From NCBI GenBank assembly GCA_947486785.1, contig CANKUU010000014.1, positions 47,872-111,871 on the forward strand: a stretch of DNA of 64,000 nucleotides, given 5' to 3'. The notes under the pieces are model-generated. The model saw only the letters and a list, made by a program, of their open reading frames with translations. It searched no databases and had not been told where the DNA came from. The position numbers were made by a program, and so were the translations under genes. Below are positions 29,103 to 37,755 of this stretch, piece by piece (within the stretch, counting starts at the first letter, position 1; the number at the start of each line of letters is the position of its first letter). This stretch comes from an uncultured Flavobacteriaceae bacterium (GTDB lineage Bacteria; Bacteroidota; Bacteroidia; Flavobacteriales; Flavobacteriaceae).

Positions 29103-30287
29103 ATGAAGTATAAAAGTTTAAATTGTTTAAGTCTTTCTGTTTTTTTGTTTTTATTGGCTTGTAAAAAAGACCTAAAAGAAGCGCCTTTAACGGAGCAAAT
29201 TTTAGCCATAAAAACACAATTTGCACCAGACAAACGGGTAGCCTTATTTGATGTTTATGCAACGCAAGAAAAAGGCATTATATTTTTAAAAGGCGAAAGT
29301 AATTTAACTGAAGCCGCAGCCGCGCTTAAAGAAAAATTGCAGCGCGATAAAATTTCTTTTGTTGATAGTATTCAAATGTTACCCTCAAAAGAACTTGAGA
29401 ACCTAACTAATGGAGTGGTGACTATCTCTGTAGCTAATTTACGCAGTAAACCAAAACATTCTGCGGAGTTAGCAACACAGGCGACGCTTGGCACTCCTGT
29501 AAAAGTATACAAAAGAGAAGGTGAATGGTATTTAATTCAAACACCTGATAATTATTTATCTTGGGTAGATGCCGGAGGTATAATTTTATGTACCAAGGAG
29601 CGATTTTTAGAATGGCAAAGCAGTCCTAAAATTATTTATACAAAGACTTTCGGACAATCGTTTTCTACAGAAGATAAAACACAAATAGTTTCTGATTTAG
29701 TAGCCGGTTGTATTCTTGAAATTTTAGAAGAAGATGATAATTTTTATAAAATTAGATATCCAGATGAACGAATTGCTATGGTACCTAAAGCTGCAGCAGA
29801 TGATTATACGAGTTGGTTAAACAATTTTAAACCAAATAGTGATGCCTTAGTAGAAAGAGCAAAAACATTAGTTGGTGTACCTTATTTGTGGGGGGGCACT
29901 TCTACAAAGGCTATGGACTGTAGCGGATTTACCAAAACGATTTATTTTTTAAATGGTATTATTTTACCTCGAGATGCCTCTCAACAAGTGCATACAGGCA
30001 ACTTAGTAGATGAAGATAAAAATTTTAAAAATTTAGAAAAGGGCGATTTGTTGTTTTTTGGGCAACCAGCCACTAAAACTAATAAAGAAAAAGTGGTGCA
30101 TGTGGGCATGTGGATTGGAAATGATGAATATATTCATGCTTCAGGTCAAGTAAGAATAAGCAGCGTAAACCCCAATGCAGTAAATTTTGACGAGTATAAT
30201 TTAAATAGATATTTACGATCAAAACGCATTTTGAAAGTACAGGATAAAAATTTAGTACGCTTAACTCAAAATCAAATTTTTCGATAG
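29103..30287 (+). CDS. SH3-domain NlpC/P60 cell-wall peptidase, lipoprotein
   Basis: The protein has 394 residues. A lipobox, FLFLLAC at the end of the signal sequence, makes it a lipoprotein facing the periplasm or surface. After a helical N-terminal part come two bacterial SH3 segments (about 115-165 with NLRSKPKHSAELATQ, and about 175-235). The NlpC/P60 domain follows (about 245-380). The catalytic Cys lies in AMDCSGF near residue 272 and the His in VVHVGMWIG near 333, followed by YIHASG. Such enzymes cut gamma-D-Glu-diamino acid bonds in peptidoglycan stem peptides. It is a single gene, with the inverted repeat 28988-29011 as a possible control site. Confidence 0.9.
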   Translation: MKYKSLNCLSLSVFLFLLACKKDLKEAPLTEQILAIKTQFAPDKRVALFDVYATQEKGIIFLKGESNLTEAAAALKEKLQRDKISFVDSIQMLPSKELENLTNGVVTISVANLRSKPKHSAELATQATLGTPVKVYKREGEWYLIQTPDNYLSWVDAGGIILCTKERFLEWQSSPKIIYTKTFGQSFSTEDKTQIVSDLVAGCILEILEEDDNFYKIRYPDERIAMVPKAAADDYTSWLNNFKPNSDALVERAKTLVGVPYLWGGTSTKAMDCSGFTKTIYFLNGIILPRDASQQVHTGNLVDEDKNFKNLEKGDLLFFGQPATKTNKEKVVHVGMWIGNDEYIHASGQVRISSVNPNAVNFDEYNLNRYLRSKRILKVQDKNLVRLTQNQIFR

Positions 30288-30629
30288 TCATACTCCCTTT
30301 GGTAGGTATCAACCGCGTTTTAATACCCTTATTTTTCTACATGCTTAACTAGCGAGTAGGTAAATTTTGTAATAAGCAAAGTAAAACTGACATAATCACG
30401 GGCTATAAGATCATGAGTCTCTTAAAAATTGACAAATGATTTACATCTACTATGAGCTGGTATAATGCAATAGAAAACCACTAAAGCGGTTAAACATTCT
30501 AAATTGGAAGTAAAAATTTTAACGTTATGATAGTTGGTACTTATAGTTTTTACCTGAAGGATGATGTGAAGTTCTAGGTATTAAACACAGTTTTCGTTGG
30601 TTTAAATAGTCTTTGTTTACCATTGAATA
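30288..30629. other. 342-nt convergent intergenic region
   Basis: It lies between the ends of the NlpC/P60 gene and the minus-strand lipoprotein gene. I see no gene and no strong terminator; GGTAT (near 30305) and ATACC (near 30325) form only a 5-bp stem followed by a T-rich stretch. Confidence 0.5.
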
Positions 30630-31046
30630 CTACTTGTTTGCAGCGTATAATACTTTTCCGGCGATAGTTAATTTGCCATTATTAGCATCAAAATTAAAAT
30701 TAGCCTTGCTATAAATTCCTTTTTCAGATTGGTTTAACAGTATCGCCGCACTTTCACCAGGCAAGAACAATTCAAGTTTTGATTTATCAGTATTAAATAC
30801 AATATAAGCACTAAGGGTAGGTTCTGCGCTAGGGGTATCAACGGGTAGTAATTGTTTACCAACTTCAAAAATACGAATACAATCTTGCTTTAAGTTACTA
30901 AATATAAATCCGGCCGAAGCAATACAATCATGGTCATCTCGGTCGTTGCCGAGCTTTGTTTTTTCAATATTTATATCCTCTTTTTTTTGATTACCACAAG
31001 AAAATATAATCAATAATCCAATCAATAAAAAAGGTATTTTTCTCAT
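30630..31046 (-). CDS. small lipoprotein of unknown function
   Basis: This 138-residue protein has a lipobox, LLIIFSC, in its signal sequence. The mature part contains a conserved-looking HDCIASAGFIFSNLKQDC segment with two Cys and two short beta-rich stretches near the C-terminus. I do not recognise the family. The segment that begins DCIASAGF and ends with Cys-Ile looks like part of a small periplasmic binding or inhibitor domain, but that is a guess. It is the last gene of the five-gene minus-strand run, 3 nt after the S41 peptidase. Confidence 0.7.
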   Translation of the reverse strand: MRKIPFLLIGLLIIFSCGNQKKEDINIEKTKLGNDRDDHDCIASAGFIFSNLKQDCIRIFEVGKQLLPVDTPSAEPTLSAYIVFNTDKSKLELFLPGESAAILLNQSEKGIYSKANFNFDANNGKLTIAGKVLYAANK

Positions 31047-31049
31047 CTT

Positions 31050-32678
31050 TTAGTTTAAAATTTCTTTATATTTTAAAGAATTATTTAATAGTTCTGTTGC
31101 CGTTAAAATAGCGGCATCATTTTTTAAATAAAAGTTGTACAAGCCTTCACGATAGGCATAGCGCTTTACAATTTCGTCTTCTATTTTACTTATAATTTCT
31201 TTTTGATGTGTTTCTAAGGCAGATATTTTACTTTTTTCTAAATCTAGTAGTAGGGCCTTGTAGTTTTCTTTAAGCTTAGAATTAAAAATAATATCCTCTT
31301 TATTCGTCATAGCTTCTTTAATCGCCTTTTCGCTTTTTGTTTCAAAACTAAAGCCCGTTTTAGAAACATAGTTTTTAAAATTTTGAAAGTCAGTATTTGA
31401 AAACCTGAAGTCTGTAATATTTTCTATTTTGCTTTTGTAATAATAGTCGGTTGCAAAGTTGAAAATAACCATGTTGTTTAGTAGCGCAGTTGTTAATGGG
31501 TTAGCTTTTACAGCATCAATCTCTATATCAGGTAAAACACCACCACCATCTTCTACTTTTCTTCCGTTTCTGGTTTTAAAAGTGTTAAATGTTGTGTTTC
31601 TTACGGCTTTATTGTCTTTATCTCTATTCCAATAATCTAAAGATTGAATACACCTACCAGAAGGCGTAAAGTATCTTGAAATGGTCACCTTTAATTGTGT
31701 GCCATACGTTAATCGTAAGGGGCGTTGTACTAGTCCTTTGCCAAAACTTCGTGCGCCCATTATTACGGCACGATCAAGGTCTTGTAAACTACCAGAAACA
31801 ATCTCACTTGCCGAAGCGCTACTACCATCTACTAAGACCACTAAAGGAATTTTAGAGTCAAATGCTTTTTGCTTTGTAAGGTATTCGCGATTAAATTTTT
31901 TTACTTTAGATTTTGTAGTAACTATTAGCTCTCCTTTATCAATAAATAAATTTGTTACATTTATGGCTTCAGAGAGTAATCCTCCTGGGTTTCCACGCAA
32001 GTCTAAAATTATTTTTTCAGCGCCTTTTCCTTTTAAATCAACAAGTGCGGCTTTAGTTTGGCTTGATGCTTTTGCATTAAATTTTGATAAAACAATGTAC
32101 CCTGTTTTTTCATCAACCATATTATAAAAAGGTACCGCATCAACTTCTACATCAGCTCTGGTTATTTTGGTTGTTTTAATCTCGCCTTGTCTTTTATAGG
32201 TTACTTCTACTGTGGTGTTGTTTGCTCCTTTAAGAAGCTCGCCACCATTGTCTTCAAAATCGGCTAAAAGAATGTTGCCAATTTTTATTATTTCATCACC
32301 TGCTTTTAATCCTGCTTTATCTGCAGGGTAGTCTTTGTAAGGCTCAATAATTAAAAGTTTGTCTTTGAAAGAACGAACAGTTGCTCCGATACCAGAATAT
32401 TGCCCTGCATTATTAATTTTATAAGCTTCAACATCTTGTTCGTTTAAAAACTTGGTGTAGGGGTCTAAATCGTCTAACATATTTTTGATGGCGGTATCCA
32501 TCAATTCTGCTGGGTTGGTCTCATCAACATAGTTCATATTCAACTCTTTAAAGAGTGTAGTGAATATTTCTATTTGCTTTGCAACCTCAAAAAAATCTGT
32601 TTTAAAACTAGCTGTAGAAACTAAAATAACTAAGGCGAAAACGGGAAATAGCAACTTTTTTTTAAGCAAATTTTTCAT
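31050..32678 (-). CDS. S41-family C-terminal processing peptidase
   Basis: This 542-residue protein has an N-terminal signal/anchor segment, a PDZ domain (about 90-170, with GIGATVRSFKD and ADKAGLKAGDEI) and the S41 protease core. The catalytic Ser lies in GSSASASEIVSG and the catalytic Lys about 25 residues later in SFGKGLVQ. A long helical C-terminal part follows. Members trim proteins from the C-terminus in the periplasm. The ATG lies inside rnpA, overlapping it by 17 nt, and the next gene starts 3 nt after its stop. Confidence 0.92.
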   Translation of the reverse strand: MKNLLKKKLLFPVFALVILVSTASFKTDFFEVAKQIEIFTTLFKELNMNYVDETNPAELMDTAIKNMLDDLDPYTKFLNEQDVEAYKINNAGQYSGIGATVRSFKDKLLIIEPYKDYPADKAGLKAGDEIIKIGNILLADFEDNGGELLKGANNTTVEVTYKRQGEIKTTKITRADVEVDAVPFYNMVDEKTGYIVLSKFNAKASSQTKAALVDLKGKGAEKIILDLRGNPGGLLSEAINVTNLFIDKGELIVTTKSKVKKFNREYLTKQKAFDSKIPLVVLVDGSSASASEIVSGSLQDLDRAVIMGARSFGKGLVQRPLRLTYGTQLKVTISRYFTPSGRCIQSLDYWNRDKDNKAVRNTTFNTFKTRNGRKVEDGGGVLPDIEIDAVKANPLTTALLNNMVIFNFATDYYYKSKIENITDFRFSNTDFQNFKNYVSKTGFSFETKSEKAIKEAMTNKEDIIFNSKLKENYKALLLDLEKSKISALETHQKEIISKIEDEIVKRYAYREGLYNFYLKNDAAILTATELLNNSLKYKEILN

Positions 32679-33048
32679 GTTCTATTCTCTTGTTGTATTT
32701 ATGCAGTACTAGCTGTAGATTTTCGTCTATTTCTTTAAAATCGGGCATTTTTTTACCTAGGTATAAGAATAGAAACGCAAAATTATCTTCAGTATTGTTA
32801 TAAACTAGGCCTTTGTTTAGGCGATAACTTTCGCGAAGTAAACGCTTAATTCTATTTCGTTTTACGGCGCTTTTAAAGTTCTTTTTTGATACCGTTACAC
32901 CAGTTTGTATACTAACATTATGGGTTAGTACTGTTTTAAGATAAATTAGCTTTATCGGATAGCTAGATACACTCTTGCCCTCGGTAAAAAGTTGATCAAT
33001 TAACTTTTTGCTTTTGAGTTTTTCTTTTTTTGCAAAAGACCATGCCAT
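32662..33048 (-). CDS. rnpA: ribonuclease P protein component
   Basis: This 128-residue basic protein binds RNase P RNA and helps it cut 5' leaders from pre-tRNAs. The family signature AVKRNRIKRLLRE (the RNR motif) is near residue 60, preceded by GVTVSKKNFKSA. The N-terminus FAKKEKLKSKKLIDQLF is typical. It sits 3 nt after the M1 peptidase and overlaps the S41 gene by 17 nt. It is not next to rpmH here; it is embedded in a peptidase operon. Confidence 0.95.
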   Translation of the reverse strand: MAWSFAKKEKLKSKKLIDQLFTEGKSVSSYPIKLIYLKTVLTHNVSIQTGVTVSKKNFKSAVKRNRIKRLLRESYRLNKGLVYNNTEDNFAFLFLYLGKKMPDFKEIDENLQLVLHKYNKRIEHEKFA

Positions 33049-33051
33049 GTA

Positions 33052-34929
33052 TTAATTCTTTGGCGTTACTTCAGAGGGCCACAAGTTATTTTCTGCATTT
33101 ACATCTGCCATAAGTTGAGACGGGTTAATTTGTATCGCTTTAATAGCACTAAATGATCTATTGATAGCAAATGAATAGGTTGGGTTTGTCCAAGGCCAAT
33201 CTTCCAAAACAGTTCTTTTTAATTTCGGATATGGATTTGCTTTTTCACCTCGCATCATGCGCAATGGTGCATAAAAAGTTTCTTGTGTGCCATCATTATA
33301 TACGACTAAAACATCTATAGGCATAGGCATTAAGCCAATACGCTCAAGAGTTATTTTGGTTTTTTCACCATCAGCTACAACTTCTTTAACACCGTAGTCG
33401 ATGGTATTTGTGGTTTGCGTCCAATCGGTTAAATACCAATCGAGCTCTATGCCCGATACTTTTTCGGCAGTTCTTTTTATATCATTAGGTGTCGGATGTT
33501 TAAATTTGAAATCATCAAAATATTTTTTTATCGTTTTCATTAAATTTTCTTGCCCAATGATATAAGACAATTGTGATAAAAAAATTGATCCTTTGCTGTA
33601 CGCGGCAATGCTGTAAGGCATATTTGAATTGTATCGGTCTGCGTGGGTAGTTTGCGGTTGTTCTTTGCCAGAGTTTACTAAATAGTAATACGCTTTGTAT
33701 GAATTTTCAAAAGGATTGGCTTTATTTTGCTCACGAATTTCATTACTTGCTAACGCAGATATAAACGAGGTAAAGCCTTCATCCATCCATTCATGTTTAG
33801 CTTCATTACTTGCCAGTACATGTTGAAACCAAGAATGAGCAAGTTCATGAATCATAGTTCCAATAACGCTGCCTGGCTTGTCACCACCAGTAATTAAAGT
33901 TGCCATAGCATATTCCATACCGCCATCACCACCTTGTATAACCGAATATTGCTTGTAAGGATACTCGCCAATATTATCACTAAAAAAACGCATTGCTTTT
34001 GCGGTTAAGGGTTGAACCTTTGTCCAAGTGTCAGCAAATTTTTTATCATTTTTATATAAAAAGTGTAGCGTTGGCCCATTTTTCATCGGTAGTACATCAT
34101 GAACATATTCAGGGTCTGCTGCCCACATAAAATCATGAACCATAGGAGCTTTAAAATGCCAGGTTAGTGTTTTGCCTTTATGTTTTTTTACTTTAGTACC
34201 TTTTGCTTCGTAGCCATGACCAATTTCTTGCGCATTTTGTAAATATCCTGTTCCGCCAACAGTATAATTTTTATCAATAGTAAGTTTTACATCAAAATCG
34301 CCCCATACCCCTTGAAATTCTCGAGCGATATACGGATCTGGATGCCAACCTTCAAAATCATATTCTGCTAACTTCGGGTACCATTGGCTCATAGATAGTG
34401 CAACACCATCTTTATTATTTCTACCTGATCGACGAATTTGAACAGGTACTTGTCCTTTAAATTCCATATCAAAAGTAGTTTTACCACCTGGAGGAATCGG
34501 CTTTGCTAGTTCAACAACTAAAACCGTACCTTCTTCATTCGTTTTTAGCGCAACGCCGTCTTGTTTTAAAGTGGTAGCATGTAAATACCCTATTTCGGTT
34601 TCTGATAGTGTAGCAATTCTACTTTTTTTGTCTTCAGTTACCATTCTACCATCGGGGTCTTCTATATTTTGTAGCCTAATATCCATTTCGCTTCCTGGTT
34701 GAAAAGCATTGAAATAGAGATGATAATATACACGGTTTAAGACCTCGGGTGAGTTGTTGGTATATACTAATTTTTGAGTACCAGTATATTGAAAATTTTC
34801 AACATTCATATCAACTTCCATCGTGTAGTTAACATGTTGTTGCCAATAACTAGTATTGTTTTGTGCATGTGAAATGCTTATTACACCTAGGTAGAGAAAT
34901 AAAAAGCTAAAAATATTTTTTAAACACAT
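33052..34929 (-). CDS. M1-family zinc metallopeptidase
   Basis: The protein has 625 residues with a signal peptide (SISHAQ end), so it is periplasmic or surface-exposed. The zinc site is HELAHSW near residue 358, with the third ligand Glu in WMDEGF about 20 residues on, the HExxH-(18)-E arrangement of M1. The upstream GGMEYAMATLI corresponds to the substrate-binding GxMEN-type segment, with GGMEY in place of GAMEN. A beta-sandwich N-terminal domain precedes the catalytic domain. It is second in the operon, 4 nt after the S8 gene. Confidence 0.92.
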   Translation of the reverse strand: MCLKNIFSFLFLYLGVISISHAQNNTSYWQQHVNYTMEVDMNVENFQYTGTQKLVYTNNSPEVLNRVYYHLYFNAFQPGSEMDIRLQNIEDPDGRMVTEDKKSRIATLSETEIGYLHATTLKQDGVALKTNEEGTVLVVELAKPIPPGGKTTFDMEFKGQVPVQIRRSGRNNKDGVALSMSQWYPKLAEYDFEGWHPDPYIAREFQGVWGDFDVKLTIDKNYTVGGTGYLQNAQEIGHGYEAKGTKVKKHKGKTLTWHFKAPMVHDFMWAADPEYVHDVLPMKNGPTLHFLYKNDKKFADTWTKVQPLTAKAMRFFSDNIGEYPYKQYSVIQGGDGGMEYAMATLITGGDKPGSVIGTMIHELAHSWFQHVLASNEAKHEWMDEGFTSFISALASNEIREQNKANPFENSYKAYYYLVNSGKEQPQTTHADRYNSNMPYSIAAYSKGSIFLSQLSYIIGQENLMKTIKKYFDDFKFKHPTPNDIKRTAEKVSGIELDWYLTDWTQTTNTIDYGVKEVVADGEKTKITLERIGLMPMPIDVLVVYNDGTQETFYAPLRMMRGEKANPYPKLKRTVLEDWPWTNPTYSFAINRSFSAIKAIQINPSQLMADVNAENNLWPSEVTPKN

Positions 34930-34933
34930 AATA

Positions 34934-36565
34934 TTATAATTTAAGTTTACCCGAATTCACTTTTGCTGCCATATGCAATGCATTGTAAGCATTTACAATT
35001 GTACCTGAGGTTGATATTTCTTCTAATTTTGCTGTTTTACCAGCTTCGCCTCCAAGAATTACTTTTGCTTTTATAGGTAAACCCGATTTTAAGATAATTT
35101 TCTTTACTTGTGAAGCACTCAATTTAGGATATTGCGAACGAATTAAAGCGGCAACCCCAGCTACTGAAGGAGAAGCCATTGAAGTACCACTATTAAAGCC
35201 ATATTCATTATTAGGTAGGGTAGCATAAATATCGCTTCCTGGCGCAAAAACATCTACATTAATTTTACCATAATTTGAAAATGGCGCTAACATTTCAGGC
35301 CCGTATTTTGGGGTTAATGCACCAACATTTATATAATTGTCGGCAATTTCTGGTCCATTATTAATTGCATCATTCGGAAAGTTGGGTTCGTTGGGGTCAT
35401 CGAGATTTACACCATCATTACCAGCGGCATGCACAATAAGAACATCTTTTGATGCTGCATATTTAATAGCGTCATAAACCCATTCTGCTTTGGGCGAAAA
35501 TGCTTTACCAAAGCTACCATTAATCACTTTTGCGCCGTTGTCTACCGCATAACGAATACCTAAAGCAATATCTTTATCATATTCATCTCCATTGGGTACT
35601 ACCCTAACACTCATAATTGCAACATTATTTGCAACGCCGTTAACTCCTTTACCGTTGTTGCGCTCGGCAGCAATAATACCGGCAACATGTGTACCATGGC
35701 TTTCGTCTTCTGATCTATTTTGGGGGTTACCATTACCGTATCTGGTATCAGTAATATCATAAGGCTTATCGCCTACTACTTTTCTCCCATCAAATGCTTT
35801 ATTTAAATTGTAATTTACCTGATCGGTAAACTGTTTAATACCAGATTTAAAACCTTTAATCATTTCAGGTACGGTATCAAAATAATTATACATTTGCATT
35901 AAAACACCTTTATGTTGCTGCATAGCATCATCTTTAGGTTTAATGGCTGCAACATCTTTTTTACTATATTCTTTTTTGCCCAATTCTTTTTTTACAGCAG
36001 CATCAGCATTAGTAACTGCTTGTAGATATTGTTCATAATTTTGTTTTCCTTCAAGGGCTTTGGGGTAATCAGCTTCTAGCTTAGCTTTCGCTTTCGCCTG
36101 TAAAGTTGCATCACCTAAACCTAAGCGAAGAATTCGGGCAGATTCTAATTGTTCATTATAAGATTCTCCTAAAAAGTTATAACCATGAATATCATCAATA
36201 TACCCGTTTTTGTCATTGTCTATTCCATCACCTGCGATTTCTCCTTTATTGGTCCATAGTACGTCATTAAGGTCTTCATGTTTTAAATCAATACCAGAAT
36301 CGAGTACTGCAACAATTACTTTTTTTCCTTTTTTCTTTTTAATCAGCTCTTTGTATGCTTTGTTAACACTCATACCAGGTATGGTGTCAGCAACTAAATC
36401 TAAGTGGCCCCAATTCTTTTTTTCAACATCGGTAAGATCAGCAATTTTCAACGGTGAAGTATCTATATTGCTAATAGGTGTAGAAATTAAAGCAGTTGAG
36501 CCACAACCCATAAGAAGGATTGCTGCAGAAAATCCGAACACGGATTTAGGAAATAAACATTTCAT
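34934..36565 (-). CDS. S8-family subtilisin-like serine peptidase, lipoprotein
   Basis: The protein has 543 residues with a lipobox, ILLMGC, so it is probably anchored in a membrane facing the periplasm or exterior. The catalytic triad is visible: Asp in VIVAVLDSGIDLKHEDL (about residue 89), His in SHGTHVAGI (about 288) and Ser in SGTSMASPSVAG (about 461). An insertion of about 170 residues rich in Lys and Ala separates Asp and His and looks helical. It is the first gene of the minus-strand run through M1, rnpA, S41 and the small lipoprotein. Confidence 0.93.
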   Translation of the reverse strand: MKCLFPKSVFGFSAAILLMGCGSTALISTPISNIDTSPLKIADLTDVEKKNWGHLDLVADTIPGMSVNKAYKELIKKKKGKKVIVAVLDSGIDLKHEDLNDVLWTNKGEIAGDGIDNDKNGYIDDIHGYNFLGESYNEQLESARILRLGLGDATLQAKAKAKLEADYPKALEGKQNYEQYLQAVTNADAAVKKELGKKEYSKKDVAAIKPKDDAMQQHKGVLMQMYNYFDTVPEMIKGFKSGIKQFTDQVNYNLNKAFDGRKVVGDKPYDITDTRYGNGNPQNRSEDESHGTHVAGIIAAERNNGKGVNGVANNVAIMSVRVVPNGDEYDKDIALGIRYAVDNGAKVINGSFGKAFSPKAEWVYDAIKYAASKDVLIVHAAGNDGVNLDDPNEPNFPNDAINNGPEIADNYINVGALTPKYGPEMLAPFSNYGKINVDVFAPGSDIYATLPNNEYGFNSGTSMASPSVAGVAALIRSQYPKLSASQVKKIILKSGLPIKAKVILGGEAGKTAKLEEISTSGTIVNAYNALHMAAKVNSGKLKL

Positions 36566-36650
36566 TTATATTTTATTTAAGTTCTAGTTTTTTATCATTT
36601 TTAGGGTACACCGCCTAAGAAGGTCAAAATAAAGCTTTTTGTTTAAGTAG

Positions 36651-36658
36651 CAAAGGTA
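36651..36658 (-). promoter_or_regulatory. -7 promoter element for the peptidase-rnpA operon
   Basis: On the minus strand this reads TACCTTTG (TAnnTTTG). It lies about 85 nt upstream of the S8 start. The -33 box is weak. Confidence 0.4.
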
Positions 36659-36786
36659 ACTTTTACGATTTATCGTTTATGAGAAGTTCGTAAAATTTTT
36701 CTTGATTTTTAAAACAAAATTTGTGCCTTTTTTAAAGCGTTTTGTAAAACTATTTTGGTAAAACCTTTCATGCCACATACTTTTTG

Positions 36787-37659
36787 CTATGAAAATAGGT
36801 CTTTAAACCGATACGTTTCATGACCCCGTATGCCTTTTTCTGTTTTCTTTAAGCTACAGATTTCGGTGTGGGCATCGTGCTCAAAAAATAAAAGAAAGTT
36901 TTCAGCTGCGGCTTTCTCAAGAAAAGCGGCTTTTTCATTCATAGTTAGTAGTGGTCGGGTATCGTAACCCATAACATAAGGTACTGGAATATGACCAAGA
37001 GTTGGTATTAAATCTGCTGCAAAAACTATGGTTTTTTCTTTATATCTAATTTGTGGCAACATCATTTTCTCGGTATGCCCATCTACCAATATAATATCAA
37101 AACCCATTTCTGAATTTTCAATAAAAGTAGGTTGTTTTTGATTTGTGGTGCTAGATATAAATTTTAGCTGTCCGCTCTCTTGCATGGGTAGTAGGTTTTC
37201 TTTTAAGAACGATGCTTTTTCTCGCATATTAGGTGTTATGGCCCATTGCCAGTGCTTTTCATTGGTCCAAAAAGTAGCGTTTTTAAAAGCGGTAACATAT
37301 CCGGTTTTATTCTTATTCCAATTAACACAACCTCCGCAATGATCAAAATGTAAGTGGGTCATAAATACATCGGTAATATCATCACGATGAAATCCGTATT
37401 GGGCAAGTGACTTGTCTAATGTATGATTGCCCCATTGATAATAATAGTTAAAAAATTTTTGGCTTTGTTTGGTACCCATACCAGTATCAATTAAAATAAG
37501 CCTATTGCTATCTTCAATTAAAAGGCAGCGTGCAGCCATATCAATCATGTTATTGGCGTCAGCAGGGTTCGTTTTTTGCCAAATAGACTTAGGTACTACG
37601 CCAAACATAGCGCCGCCATCTAGTTTAAAATTTCCAGTTTCTATAGGGTATAATTGCAT
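36787..37659 (-). CDS. MBL-fold metallohydrolase
   Basis: This 290-residue cytosolic protein has no signal peptide. The metal site HLHFDHCGG is at residues 102-110, preceded by LILIDTGMG (about 54-62). Later ligands appear in DGHTEKM and FAADLIP, and FEHDAHTEIC lies near the C-terminus. The pattern is that of the metallo-beta-lactamase superfamily, closest in look to lactonase or glyoxalase II-type hydrolases; the substrate is unknown. It stands alone downstream of the SulP gene with its own promoter. Confidence 0.88.
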   Translation of the reverse strand: MQLYPIETGNFKLDGGAMFGVVPKSIWQKTNPADANNMIDMAARCLLIEDSNRLILIDTGMGTKQSQKFFNYYYQWGNHTLDKSLAQYGFHRDDITDVFMTHLHFDHCGGCVNWNKNKTGYVTAFKNATFWTNEKHWQWAITPNMREKASFLKENLLPMQESGQLKFISSTTNQKQPTFIENSEMGFDIILVDGHTEKMMLPQIRYKEKTIVFAADLIPTLGHIPVPYVMGYDTRPLLTMNEKAAFLEKAAAENFLLFFEHDAHTEICSLKKTEKGIRGHETYRFKDLFS

Positions 37660-37682
37660 GGTAATTATGGTATTATTGATGA

Positions 37683-37690
37683 CAAAAATA
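37683..37690 (-). promoter_or_regulatory. -7 promoter element for the MBL gene
   Basis: On the minus strand this reads TATTTTTG, matching TAnnTTTG, about 24 nt upstream of the MBL start. The palindrome at 37704-37720 lies where the -33 box would be. Confidence 0.4.
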
Positions 37691-37703
37691 AAATGAATTT
37701 TTC

Positions 37704-37720
37704 AACTCAAAATTTGAGTT
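37704..37720. promoter_or_regulatory. 8-1-8 palindrome AACTCAAA-A-TTTGAGTT
   Basis: The arms are exact reverse complements around one base. The element lies between the end of the SulP gene and the MBL promoter, where a repressor could block transcription. An alternative is a terminator for the SulP transcript: a T-rich stretch follows on the minus strand, but it is interrupted. Confidence 0.45.
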
Positions 37721-37755
37721 TAACAAGTTAAATTTAATTTGTCAAGTATAGCGGT

